From the NCBI GenBank assembly GCA_029245345.1, contig JAQWPM010000012.1, positions 806,001-870,000 of the forward strand: DNA of 64,000 nucleotides, in the 5' to 3' direction. Positions within the stretch are counted from its first letter, which is position 1, and the number at the start of each line of letters is the position of its first letter. Position numbers and translations under genes: made by a program. Under the pieces are notes generated by a model. That model was not told where the DNA came from and ran no database searches. It saw nothing but the letters and a program-made list of their open reading frames with translations. The DNA is from Longimicrobiales bacterium. GTDB taxonomy: Bacteria; Gemmatimonadota; Gemmatimonadetes; Longimicrobiales; Gaopeijiaceae. Positions 9,274 through 17,905 of this stretch are shown piece by piece.

Positions 9274-10466
9274 TCGAGGGCGCGCTTCCGCTCACGGCAC
9301 TGATCGCTGGCGCCACGGCACTAGCCTTCTGGTTGGACTGGAAGGTGCCCGCGTTCTCCAAAATAGGAGCGTCCCTTCTCGCTCTGATCGTGGGCGCGAT
9401 TCTGTCCAACGCGGGCCTCATTCCGGCGACTTCACCCGTGTACGACACGATCGCGGGGCCGGTCACGATGGTCGCAATCGCTTGGCTGCTTCTGGCCGTG
9501 AACCTGAGCGACTTGAAGCTCGCGGGGCCTCGGATGGTCGCCGCGTTCGGAATCGCTGTGATGGGTACGGCGTTGGGCGCCTTTGTTGGCGCCTTGGTCT
9601 TCGCCGATGCGATCGGGGCTGATACTTGGAGGCTGGCGGGTACGCTTACAGGTACCTACTCGGGTGGATCGCTCAATTTCGTTGCGGTTGGCCGGGGACT
9701 CGAACTTCCCGCAGCTCTTTTTGCGGGTGCCACGGCTGCGGACGCGACGATGACCGCGGTGTGGCTCGCGGCGACGCTGATGCTCCCGCTTTGGATCGGG
9801 AAGTTCTACCCACCGGTTCCGAAAGCGGCCATGGCGCACGCCGATGGTGTGAAGTCCGGCGCCCCCAAGGAAGAGCATCATCCCTTCTTCGTGAAGGCGT
9901 CCTTGTCGACGTTGGATTTAGCCAAGCTGATGGCGCTTGGAATCATCTTGCTCGCAGCAGCTGAAGGTGCTGCCGGACTGCTCGGCTGGTTGGCGGAGAG
10001 TGGCTCGATTCCTGGTTGGATGGGCGGCATCCCTTCCGTGCTGTGGCTGACCACGTTTGCCTTGATCGTCGGGCACACCCGGTGGTTCACCAAGCCAGAG
10101 GGTGCGCTCCAGTTGGGCACGCTGGCACTTCACTTCTTCTTCGTTGTGATCGGTGCTTGGTCCAGAGCGTCGGAGATCTTGGCAGTAGGGTTGGAGGTTT
10201 TCTACTACACGGTCGTCGTGGTGGCCGTGCACGGACTCTTCGTGTTCGGAGTCGGCCGACTGGCGCGCATCGATGTCGGCACGCTCGCGGTGGCGTCCCA
10301 GGCGGCGGTGGGTGGCCCTTCGAGTGCGCTGGCTGTTGCGGTTTCCCGTGGGTGGCCTGGATTCATCCTTCCGGGTGTCATTGTTGGGCTATTGGGGTAT
10401 GCGGTGGGTACATATATGGGGTTCAGCGTCGCCTATTTGCTCCAAGGGATGGGGGTGGGTCTCTAG
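9270..10466 (+). CDS. DUF819-family integral membrane protein
   Basis: A 398-residue polytopic membrane protein with about ten hydrophobic segments. The segment TGTYSGGSLNFVAVG is characteristic of DUF819 (YjcL-like) proteins, which resemble sodium-coupled carboxylate transporters in organisation but lack a proven substrate. The start is TTG at 9270, overlapping the previous stop as TTGA, a coupling form repeated elsewhere in the window. A charged cytoplasmic loop occurs near residues 185-210. Confidence 0.82.
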   Translation: MIEGALPLTALIAGATALAFWLDWKVPAFSKIGASLLALIVGAILSNAGLIPATSPVYDTIAGPVTMVAIAWLLLAVNLSDLKLAGPRMVAAFGIAVMGTALGAFVGALVFADAIGADTWRLAGTLTGTYSGGSLNFVAVGRGLELPAALFAGATAADATMTAVWLAATLMLPLWIGKFYPPVPKAAMAHADGVKSGAPKEEHHPFFVKASLSTLDLAKLMALGIILLAAAEGAAGLLGWLAESGSIPGWMGGIPSVLWLTTFALIVGHTRWFTKPEGALQLGTLALHFFFVVIGAWSRASEILAVGLEVFYYTVVVVAVHGLFVFGVGRLARIDVGTLAVASQAAVGGPSSALAVAVSRGWPGFILPGVIVGLLGYAVGTYMGFSVAYLLQGMGVGL

Positions 10467-10617
10467 GGGCCGCATATCCGCCCTGTCTTGTAGTAAAAGC
10501 CCCGTTTCGGCTACCTTTTCTGGCTCCCCCACAAGGGTCTGCGACGTTTGTTTACGAGCAGACACGCTAGAGGTCTCCGGGGAGCTCTTCTGTCTAAAGA
10601 CGCTGCGTCGTCTGCCC

Positions 10618-10638
10618 GATACGGCCCGCCACCGTATC
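10618..10638. repeat. Short inverted repeat upstream of lipA
   Basis: GATACGG and CCGTATC form a perfect 7-base inverted repeat around a 7-base spacer, ending 22 bases before the lipA start. It lies in the 194-base gap between the DUF819 gene and lipA. It could be an operator for the lipA-pdh operon or a small hairpin; there is no T-run, so a terminator is less likely. Confidence 0.3.
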
Positions 10639-10660
10639 TAGCGACACGGCTGGAGTATCG

Positions 10661-11764
10661 ATGTCACTAAAGACCGCGCCGGACACGCCATACGGCTACG
10701 CGCCTACCGGGAAGAACACCGGTATCGTGAAGCCGAAGGGTAAATCTGATATTCCGGCCCATAAGGGCCTGGAAACGATCGATATTCGGTCGCGGAAGCC
10801 GTCGTGGCTAAAAGTCCGCTCGCCCGGTGGTGAGAACTACCTCCGTCTGCAGAAGATGATGCGGAGCGAGAGTCTGCATACGGTGTGTGAAGAAGCGTCG
10901 TGCCCGAACATCGGGGAGTGCTGGGAGGCCGGCACGGCGACGTTCATGATCTTGGGAGACGTCTGCACACGCTCCTGCAAGTACTGCGGAGTCGCCCACG
11001 GCATGCCGACTATGCTCGACACCGACGAGCCGCGCCGTGTGGCGCAGTCGGTCGTGGCCATGGAGCTCGAGCACGTTGTGATCACGAGCGTGAATCGTGA
11101 CGAGCTGCCTGACGGCGGTGCCTTTATCTATGCGGATACGATCAACCGGGTCCACGAAGCTGTTCCTGGCTGCTCGGTCGAGGTCTTGATCCCCGACTTC
11201 AAGGGCGACGAAGACGCACTCAAGGTCGTAGTTGATGCGAAGCCCGCGATCCTTGGGCACAACTTGGAAACCGTCGACCGCCTTCACCCGGAGGTGCGTC
11301 CGGGTGGTCGGTATTGGCGCTCGATCTCGTTCCTGGGTGCGGTGAAGAAGTTGGACCCGACGATGCTCACGAAGACTGGAATCATCCTGGGCATGGGAGA
11401 GACGCTCGACGAGATTAAGCAGGCGATGGCTGATCTGCGAGAAGCGGCCGTCGATATTCTGACGCTGGGCCAGTATCTGCGGCCTTCAGCGATGCATATT
11501 CCCGTCGCGCGTTGGGTAACTCCGGACGAGTTCGCTGAGCTCAAACGTATTGGGGAAGAGGAGTTCGGATTTAAGCACGTCGAGTCGGGCCCGCTCGTCC
11601 GTTCTAGCTACCACGCGAAGGAACAGGCCCGTGAAGTGGAAGCAGGCGGCCCTGGTAAAATTCAGAGTGTGCTAGAAGCTGATATTCCGGCGCCTGGAGA
11701 AGTCAGACTAGACCTCGTTCAACTCGAGCTCGGCCGTCCTGGCCGACCCGTAAGTGGAGCCTGA
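10661..11764 (+). CDS. lipA: Lipoyl synthase (radical SAM)
   Basis: A 367-residue radical-SAM enzyme that inserts two sulfurs into octanoyl chains bound to lipoyl domains. Both iron-sulfur clusters are supported: C76, C81 and C87 (CEEASCPNIGEC) for the auxiliary cluster and C102-x3-C106-x2-C109 for the SAM cluster. The RSSY element near the C-terminus supplies the conserved serine. About 40 extra residues precede the usual N-terminus and the C-terminus is also extended. The stop sits one base before the pyruvate dehydrogenase E1 alpha start, so lipoate is made from the same operon as the complex that uses it. Confidence 0.96.
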   Translation: MSLKTAPDTPYGYAPTGKNTGIVKPKGKSDIPAHKGLETIDIRSRKPSWLKVRSPGGENYLRLQKMMRSESLHTVCEEASCPNIGECWEAGTATFMILGDVCTRSCKYCGVAHGMPTMLDTDEPRRVAQSVVAMELEHVVITSVNRDELPDGGAFIYADTINRVHEAVPGCSVEVLIPDFKGDEDALKVVVDAKPAILGHNLETVDRLHPEVRPGGRYWRSISFLGAVKKLDPTMLTKTGIILGMGETLDEIKQAMADLREAAVDILTLGQYLRPSAMHIPVARWVTPDEFAELKRIGEEEFGFKHVESGPLVRSSYHAKEQAREVEAGGPGKIQSVLEADIPAPGEVRLDLVQLELGRPGRPVSGA

Positions 11765-11765
11765 G

Positions 11766-12842
11766 ATGGCCGAGACTAAGACAAAATCTAAAAAGAAGAG
11801 CACGAAGAAGGTCGACGTGTTTAAAGAGCACGGCGTGAGCCCGGAGCTCGCGCTCGACATGATTCGCAACATGCTCCTTTACCGCCGCTTCGAAGAGAAG
11901 GTCGAAGAGGCCTATGCGATCGGGAAAATCGGTGGCTTCTGCCATCTACACATCGGGCAAGAAGGCGCCTGCGTCGGTAGCATCAAGCCGCTGCGTGACG
12001 ACGACTATGTGATGAGCGCTTACCGCGAGCACACACAGGCCATCGCCAAGGGTGTAGAGCCCAATGCGGTCATGGCCGAGCTCTACGGTCGTGCCGACGG
12101 GGCCTCCGGTGGTAAGGGTGGCTCCATGCACATCTTCAATGCCGCGACTCGCTTTATGGGCGGGCACGGCATTGTGGGTGGACAGGTGCCTCTCGCGACC
12201 GGTATCGCCTGGAAGATCAAATACCGTAAAGAAGACAGCGTTGTCATTGTCTACATGGGTGACGCTGCCGTGAATCAGGGCGGATTTCACGAGGCACTCA
12301 ACATGGCGGCCGTGTGGGAGCTTCCGGCCATCTATGTCGTTGAGAACAACGGATACGGAATGGGTACGGCGTTCAGCCGCGTGTCGAAGACCGACATGGC
12401 AAGCAAGGCGGTGCCTCACGGGATTCCATCCAGTTCGGTCGACGGTCAGGACGTGCTCGCGACGTACGCCCATTTCCGTGACCTCGCTGAGGAGGTCCGC
12501 GGCGGCGGCGGTCCCCGTTTTGTGGACCTCAAGACGTACCGATTCCGTGGCCACTCAATGTCCGACCCTGTGTCGGGGACGTACCGGCCCACAGCTGAAG
12601 TCGAGAAGAAGAAGGAAGAGAACGATCCCATCACGATTCTCCGGGATCACCTCTTTGCGGCGGGACACATGGATCAAGAAGGTCTTGAGGCGATGGACGC
12701 TGAAGCGCGACAGATCTCCCAGGGTGCGGCGGACTTCGCTGAGGCGTCTCCGCTACCGGATCCGTCCCAGCTGTATGCCAACGTTTGGGCCGAAATCAAC
12801 GCGAACGGCCGTCTCTTCTTTGATGGCCGAGGGGAGGAGTAA
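11766..12842 (+). CDS. pdhA: Pyruvate dehydrogenase E1 component, alpha subunit
   Basis: A 358-residue thiamine-diphosphate subunit. The ThDP/Mg motif is seen as GDAAVNQGGFHEALN ending in VENNGYGMGT. The phosphorylation-loop region YRFRGHSMSDP is conserved. I prefer the ATG at 11766 over an in-frame GTG at 11754 because GTGGAG stands 6 bases before it and the product then starts MAETK, with a lysine-rich N-terminal tail. It pairs with the beta subunit encoded 2 bases downstream to decarboxylate pyruvate. A branched-chain 2-oxoacid substrate is possible but less likely given the neighbours. Confidence 0.93.
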   Translation: MAETKTKSKKKSTKKVDVFKEHGVSPELALDMIRNMLLYRRFEEKVEEAYAIGKIGGFCHLHIGQEGACVGSIKPLRDDDYVMSAYREHTQAIAKGVEPNAVMAELYGRADGASGGKGGSMHIFNAATRFMGGHGIVGGQVPLATGIAWKIKYRKEDSVVIVYMGDAAVNQGGFHEALNMAAVWELPAIYVVENNGYGMGTAFSRVSKTDMASKAVPHGIPSSSVDGQDVLATYAHFRDLAEEVRGGGGPRFVDLKTYRFRGHSMSDPVSGTYRPTAEVEKKKEENDPITILRDHLFAAGHMDQEGLEAMDAEARQISQGAADFAEASPLPDPSQLYANVWAEINANGRLFFDGRGEE

Positions 12843-12844
12843 CC

Positions 12845-13825
12845 ATGGCTATCCTTACCTACCGCGATGCGCTCAACGAAGCGCTTCGGGAAGAGATGGT
12901 GCGCGACCCAGACGTCTTCATGATGGGCGAAGAAGTGGCTCAGTACGACGGCGCCTACAAGGTGTCCAAGGGGCTGCTTGAGGAGTTCGGTGACATGCGG
13001 ATGGTGGACTCGCCGATCAGCGAGTTGGGCTTCACAGGCTTATGTGTGGGCGCCGCAATGGCCGGCCTTCGCCCGGTAGTCGAGTTCATGACGTTCAACT
13101 TCGCGTTCCTGGCGATTGACCAGGTCATCAACAGTGCCGCGAAGATGCACTACATGTCCGAGGGGCAGTTTCCGATGCCTCTCGTGTTCCGCGGACCTAC
13201 CGGAGCAGCGCTCCAGTTGTCCGCGCAGCACAGCCAGGCCTGTGAGACGTACTACTCGCATGCTCCGGGCTGTAAGGTGGTTACGCCCGCGACGCCTGCG
13301 GACGCGAAGGGGCTGCTGAAGGCCTCGATCCGAGACGAAGATCCCGTCGCGTTCATGGAAGGTGAGTTGCTCTACAACTTAAAGGGTGAGGTGCCGGAGG
13401 ATGATGACTTCATCATCCCGCTCGGGGTCGCCGACTTGAAGCACGAAGGCGGAGACGTCTCGATCATTACGCACGGCAAGATGGTCCATGTGGCGCTTCA
13501 GGCTGCCGGCAATTTGGAGAAGGACGGGATTCATGCTGACGTCCTCGACTTGCGCACGATTCGTCCCTTGGACATGGACGCGATTCTCGCGACGGTGGCC
13601 AAGACGAACCGTGTTGTGTATTTGGAAGAGGGATGGCCGTATGCTGGAACCGGTGCACAAATCGTGTCGATGATCCAGGAGGAGGCTTTTGACCACTTGG
13701 ACGCACCGATCCTGCGGGTTACTCAGGCGGACATTCCAATGCCGTACGCGAAGAACCTCGAGAACTTAGCCAAGCCGAATGCCGACCGGGTTGTCGCGGC
13801 TTGTCTCAAAGTTCTCTACCGCTGA
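12845..13825 (+). CDS. pdhB: Pyruvate dehydrogenase E1 component, beta subunit
   Basis: A 326-residue transketolase-like beta subunit. Conserved features include GEEVAQYDGAYKVSKGL near residue 28, DSPISELGFTG near residue 55 and QHSQ near residue 127, which line the cofactor site and the subunit interface. It is separated from the alpha subunit gene by 2 bases, with GAGGAG in the end of that gene as its ribosome-binding site, and from the E2 gene by 14 bases. Length is normal. Confidence 0.94.
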   Translation: MAILTYRDALNEALREEMVRDPDVFMMGEEVAQYDGAYKVSKGLLEEFGDMRMVDSPISELGFTGLCVGAAMAGLRPVVEFMTFNFAFLAIDQVINSAAKMHYMSEGQFPMPLVFRGPTGAALQLSAQHSQACETYYSHAPGCKVVTPATPADAKGLLKASIRDEDPVAFMEGELLYNLKGEVPEDDDFIIPLGVADLKHEGGDVSIITHGKMVHVALQAAGNLEKDGIHADVLDLRTIRPLDMDAILATVAKTNRVVYLEEGWPYAGTGAQIVSMIQEEAFDHLDAPILRVTQADIPMPYAKNLENLAKPNADRVVAACLKVLYR

Positions 13826-13839
13826 GCGGAGAGAGATAG

Positions 13840-15111
13840 ATGGCGACTAAGGTCTATATGGAAGCGCTTTCTCCGACCATGGAGGAAGGACAGCTCGTGC
13901 AGTGGCTCAAGGCGGAAGGCGACGAGATCAGGAATGGCGACGTCATTGCTGAGATCGAAACCGACAAGGCGACCATGGAGCTTATTGCCCGTGGCGATGG
14001 GATCCTGCGGAAGATCTTCTTGGACGCGGGAGGCGTGGCTGAAGTCGGAGCTGTCATCGGAGTGATCGCCCCTGCTGACGAAGACACTTCTGGGATCCAG
14101 GGGGCGAGTGGTAGTGCTTCCCCGGCCGCCGAGGCTTCCGCAGAACCGGCCGTTGCTGCGCCTGCACCCGCCGCGGCCCCAGTCGCTCCGGCAGCGACCC
14201 CTGCTCCACCGGCGCAGGAAGCTGTTGCGCCCGTGGCAACGAGTGGGCGTGTGAAGGCCTCGCCTCTCGCGAAGCGGCTTGCTGAAGAGATGGGTGTCGA
14301 TATCGCACGTGTTTCTGGTTCAGGCCCGGGCGGACGTATCGTGAAGCGTGACGTGGAGGCTGCGAAGTCTTCGGGTGTCGCTGCTCCCGTGGCCGCTCCG
14401 GCCACGTGGGCTTCTGACGGCGTTGAGTTCGAGGACATCCCCGTTTCACAAATGCGGAAGACGATCGCCAAGCGCCTCGTCACCTCGATTGGTCCAGTTC
14501 CGACCTTCTACCTCACCATGGACATCGACATGGGCCGGGTGATGGAAGCGCGGAAGAGCATCAACGGCATGCTCGAGAAGGACGGGATGAAAATCTCGAT
14601 CAACGACATCGTTCTCAAAGCCACAGCGGCTGCTCTACGACAGCATCCGAATTGCAACGCCCAGTGGCATGACGGATTCATCCGTCGCTACAACAGCGTG
14701 CACCTCGCTGTAGCTGTTGCGATCGAAGACGGTTTGATCACTCCGGTGGTCAGGAATGCCCATGCCAAGGGACTTGTTCAGATCAGCACAGAGGTGCGTG
14801 AACTCGCGGGCAGGGCTCGTGAGAAGAAGCTGCAGGCCGAGGAATACACCGGCTCGACGTTCTCGATATCGAACCTCGGGATGTTTGGGATCCACGAGTT
14901 CACGGCAATCATCAATCCGCCTGAGGCTGGGATCCTGGCCGTTGGCGGAATCGAGGATACTCCAGTCGTCGTGGACGGGCAGGTCATGGTGCGCCCGCGC
15001 ATGCGAATCACAATGAGCTGTGATCACCGGGTCATTGATGGCGCGCAGGGTTCTCGTTTTCTGCAGACGCTCAAGGGCATGCTCGAGGAGCCGACCGCGA
15101 TTTTGCTGTAG
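13840..15111 (+). CDS. pdhC: Dihydrolipoamide acetyltransferase (E2) of pyruvate dehydrogenase
   Basis: A 423-residue E2 with a single lipoyl domain (residues 1-78, lipoylated K43 in ETDKATMEL), an alanine/proline-rich linker (about 83-133), a peripheral-subunit-binding domain (about 138-173, containing SPLAKRLAEEMG) and a catalytic acyltransferase domain (about 190-423). The active-site H396-R-V-I-D400-G is intact. It accepts the acetyl group on lipoamide and passes it to CoA. A GGAGAG ribosome-binding site lies just upstream. A strong hairpin terminator follows, ending the lipA-pdhABC operon; the E3 gene is 2.8 kb further on. Confidence 0.95.
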   Translation: MATKVYMEALSPTMEEGQLVQWLKAEGDEIRNGDVIAEIETDKATMELIARGDGILRKIFLDAGGVAEVGAVIGVIAPADEDTSGIQGASGSASPAAEASAEPAVAAPAPAAAPVAPAATPAPPAQEAVAPVATSGRVKASPLAKRLAEEMGVDIARVSGSGPGGRIVKRDVEAAKSSGVAAPVAAPATWASDGVEFEDIPVSQMRKTIAKRLVTSIGPVPTFYLTMDIDMGRVMEARKSINGMLEKDGMKISINDIVLKATAAALRQHPNCNAQWHDGFIRRYNSVHLAVAVAIEDGLITPVVRNAHAKGLVQISTEVRELAGRAREKKLQAEEYTGSTFSISNLGMFGIHEFTAIINPPEAGILAVGGIEDTPVVVDGQVMVRPRMRITMSCDHRVIDGAQGSRFLQTLKGMLEEPTAILL

Positions 15112-15159
15112 CCCGTGAGGTGCAGTCGCCGGCCGATCTGGGCGGCACATGCTGGCAAG

Positions 15160-15198
15160 AGGCCCCGCCCGGATTCACCGGACGGGGCCTCCTGTCTT
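15160..15198 (+). terminator. Probable terminator of the lipA-pdhABC operon
   Basis: A 13-base stem (15160-15172 with 15178-15190, one G-T wobble, mostly GC) around a 5-base loop, followed by CCTGTCTTTC. It begins 48 bases after the E2 stop. Confidence 0.75.
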
Positions 15199-15321
15199 TC
15201 AGGGCTGACGCGGTCACCGAACGCCAGCATAGACCAGCTTGGTCTTAGTTACCCATGCTCCACGGCGGCACGACGGATTCGGTGTGAATCCTCGCCGTCC
15301 GCTCCCTGTGAGCCGTACCTC

Positions 15322-17118
15322 CTACCAACCCCCGCCACCACCTCCTCCAAAACCCCCACCAGAGAAGCCGCCACCTCCGGAGAAACCCCCTCCGCTGCTG
15401 AAGCCCGATCCGTCAGTGGACCGCGGCCCTGTCGCCATTGCGGTACCGGCTGCAGAACTCATGCTCCCGAGGCTGTCCGTCAGATAAATGGTCCGGAATC
15501 CGGAATCCCACCTTCCGTGATACCAGTCGGGTGGCTCGGTGAACATCCCCTCGAATGCCTTGGCCCAGTGCTTTTCCACACCGAAAGCCATGGCATACGG
15601 GAGGTATCGTTCGAACATCTCGGGCGTCTTCTCGATCCTCTCGTATCGATCTGACTCCACTCGATCCAAAAACTCCTCGAATCCGAGGACGTGTTCGAAT
15701 GCCCTGGCTCCTTTGCCCGTTCGGGCGGGCATCCAAATCCCGAAAATCATAATCGGCAGTGCACTTCCCACCGCCCCCACGATCGCGGAGAGAACGGACA
15801 TTTGGAGAAAGCCCGAAAGCGGAATGCCGCCGGCTATGCCTACAACCAGGACCACGGCCCCGAGAGCCAAATATCCTTGGAAGACCTTGTCTGGGCGCTT
15901 GTTATAGTAGGCCCGCTCCAAGAGCTCTTCGAAAAGTGCTGATTTGATGGAAGGCAGGTGTGTGTAAAACTCCGCCTCGAGTGATGAGAGCAGGACAGGT
16001 TCCTCTCCGCCTGCAAAAACCCCACGAAGAATCTCCTGCTCATGTCGATGAAGCCCGCTACGCGCTTCGGTGTCCTTCAGCGAAACGATCAGGTAGTCCG
16101 TGCTCTTGAACCACTTCTTGAGTCCGGAGTTCTCCACCTCTTCAATCCGGAGATACCCCCTCACGGCAAGATCGACCAAGGACGCGGTGATGTCTCGCAT
16201 GTCAGGGCGATTGTCGACCAAGGTCCCGGCCTGGGCAGGCGTGAGATCATCCGGGGGTGAATATTGAGGCGCGATGGGCAGCCGGCGCGGGTCTCTGCCG
16301 CGGGTGTACCACACACGCCACATCAAGCCTAGGCTAAGAAGGGGCAGAAACAGTAGCCAGTTCGCACGTAGGAACGACCCAACGACCCTGAAAGCCGTGG
16401 GCCGACTCAATACGCCCGGGTTCCACGCGATCGCTACAGTCATTCCTTCTCGAAAATTAAGCTCCCGGCTCGACTCCAAATAGAATCCACCTTCTATTTC
16501 TGAGACACTCGCTTCGTTCTCCGTCGAGCCGTATCCACCGGTCCACGACGCCGTGCGAAGGCCATCCAGCCCTTCCGGAAGCAGAATAGTGGCCGTCGCC
16601 GCCTGGATTGGGACGTCCCATTCGTCCCCGGTGACATTCCAATAGAGTTCCTCGTACTCGTCCCAATACTTGAGGCCATTGGGTACTCGATACCGGATGA
16701 CCACCGTCCTTACGGCATCATTGGCACCTGGGACTCGGATCTTCAGCTGGCGGTAGTGCCGCTCGCGCTTGTTCCAGTACTCCAGCGGCACTGCGTCCAT
16801 TCCCGTCACGGACACATCGTCGAGCCAGAGCTTGTACGAAAAACCCTGCGGTGTTCGGTATTCGACCGGAATATTCCGGAAGATCCCGTTCCACGACCCA
16901 GTGAAACGCACTTGGATCTCTTCGCGCACGTCGATCCATCCGTTCTCTTCGACTTGGATTGTGGCGTCGAAGCGCTCCACCACCATGCTGCGTTTCTGTG
17001 CCGATGCGTTGCTTCCCGCCAAGGAAAGAAGGACCGCAAGGACGAGACCACAGAGGAATGGCCTCAGGGGACCGCCCAGGGCCGTGATTGTCAGACCCGT
17101 GCGCCGGTCACCCATCAT
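15322..17118 (-). CDS. DUF2207 membrane protein with glycine-rich C-terminus
   Basis: A 598-residue membrane protein. It has a signal-like hydrophobic N-terminus ending near ASAQK, an extracytoplasmic DUF2207 domain (about residues 35-230), a membrane segment near 250, a cytoplasmic domain, and a further hydrophobic pair near 420-465. The tail is almost pure glycine, serine and phenylalanine, ending in GGGGGGGW. I chose the ATG at 17118, which overlaps the LemA stop as TGATG; a second ATG follows one codon later. LemA plus a glycine-tailed DUF2207/TPM-type protein is a recurrent pair; its function is not established. Confidence 0.82.
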   Translation of the reverse strand: MMGDRRTGLTITALGGPLRPFLCGLVLAVLLSLAGSNASAQKRSMVVERFDATIQVEENGWIDVREEIQVRFTGSWNGIFRNIPVEYRTPQGFSYKLWLDDVSVTGMDAVPLEYWNKRERHYRQLKIRVPGANDAVRTVVIRYRVPNGLKYWDEYEELYWNVTGDEWDVPIQAATATILLPEGLDGLRTASWTGGYGSTENEASVSEIEGGFYLESSRELNFREGMTVAIAWNPGVLSRPTAFRVVGSFLRANWLLFLPLLSLGLMWRVWYTRGRDPRRLPIAPQYSPPDDLTPAQAGTLVDNRPDMRDITASLVDLAVRGYLRIEEVENSGLKKWFKSTDYLIVSLKDTEARSGLHRHEQEILRGVFAGGEEPVLLSSLEAEFYTHLPSIKSALFEELLERAYYNKRPDKVFQGYLALGAVVLVVGIAGGIPLSGFLQMSVLSAIVGAVGSALPIMIFGIWMPARTGKGARAFEHVLGFEEFLDRVESDRYERIEKTPEMFERYLPYAMAFGVEKHWAKAFEGMFTEPPDWYHGRWDSGFRTIYLTDSLGSMSSAAGTAMATGPRSTDGSGFSSGGGFSGGGGFSGGGFGGGGGGGW

Positions 17119-17663
17119 CAACTATTGAAATCGACGGTGGGGACAGCCTTTGCCGCTTCCTCGATTTCGAAGAACTCGCGTTGGATGAACCCAAACGACT
17201 TGGCGATGACGACGCTTGGGAACGTCTGAGTCTTAGTATTGAAGTCCCGAACGACCGCGTTGTAGTAGCGGCGAGCCTGCGCCAGCGTGTCTTCGATCTC
17301 ACTCAGGGTGTTCTGCAGGTCGCGGAATCCGTCCGCCGCCTGGAGTTGTGGGTACGCCTCGGAGAGAGCAAAGAGCGACTTTAGCGTCCCGGACAACATG
17401 TTCTCAGCTGCGCCCTTTGCGGCGGGGCCTTGAGCGGACATCGCATTCGTTCGCGCTGCGATCACACCCTCGAGCGTGTCCTTTTCATGTCCCGCATACC
17501 CCTTCACGGTCGCGACGAGGTTCGGGACGAGGTCGTAGCGCCGCTTCAGTTGCACGTCGATGTCCGCCCACGCGCCGTCCGCAGTTTCCCGAAGTCGTAC
17601 CAGTGAGTTGTACATCACGATCGCGCCAACGACGATTACGCCGACGATCAATAGCTCCCACAT
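17118..17663 (-). CDS. lemA: LemA family protein
   Basis: A 181-residue protein with an N-terminal membrane segment (LLIVGVIVVGAIVMYNSLV) and the LemA helical domain: RYDLVPNLVATVKGYAGHE, a long central helix, and the closing AKSFGF-x-REFFEIEE motif. I start at the ATG at 17663 (MWELLIVG), preceded by GGGAG. An open frame extends 28 codons further upstream but lacks family-like sequence. It is membrane-anchored with a cytoplasmic or periplasmic helical bundle and is probably co-translated with the DUF2207 gene. Confidence 0.9.
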   Translation of the reverse strand: MWELLIVGVIVVGAIVMYNSLVRLRETADGAWADIDVQLKRRYDLVPNLVATVKGYAGHEKDTLEGVIAARTNAMSAQGPAAKGAAENMLSGTLKSLFALSEAYPQLQAADGFRDLQNTLSEIEDTLAQARRYYNAVVRDFNTKTQTFPSVVIAKSFGFIQREFFEIEEAAKAVPTVDFNS

Positions 17664-17905
17664 GACCTTATCTCCCGCCAAGTGTTCTTCCCGACCCGCA
17701 AGGGATTGTAGGTGTTTGGGGCACTTCGTGGCAAAGGGTTCAAGCATCCTCGCCCTCGACTCAGGTTACGCGTCCCGTGTAGCAGTTCTTCAGTCAGTTC
17801 CGAGTTATATTTACCGCCCATCCTGAGGGATCTACTTTCGGGACTTCAAATGTTGACGCGTGCGGGGTTGTTGGATGACCTCCACCTACAAGAGAGAGGA
17901 ACCGC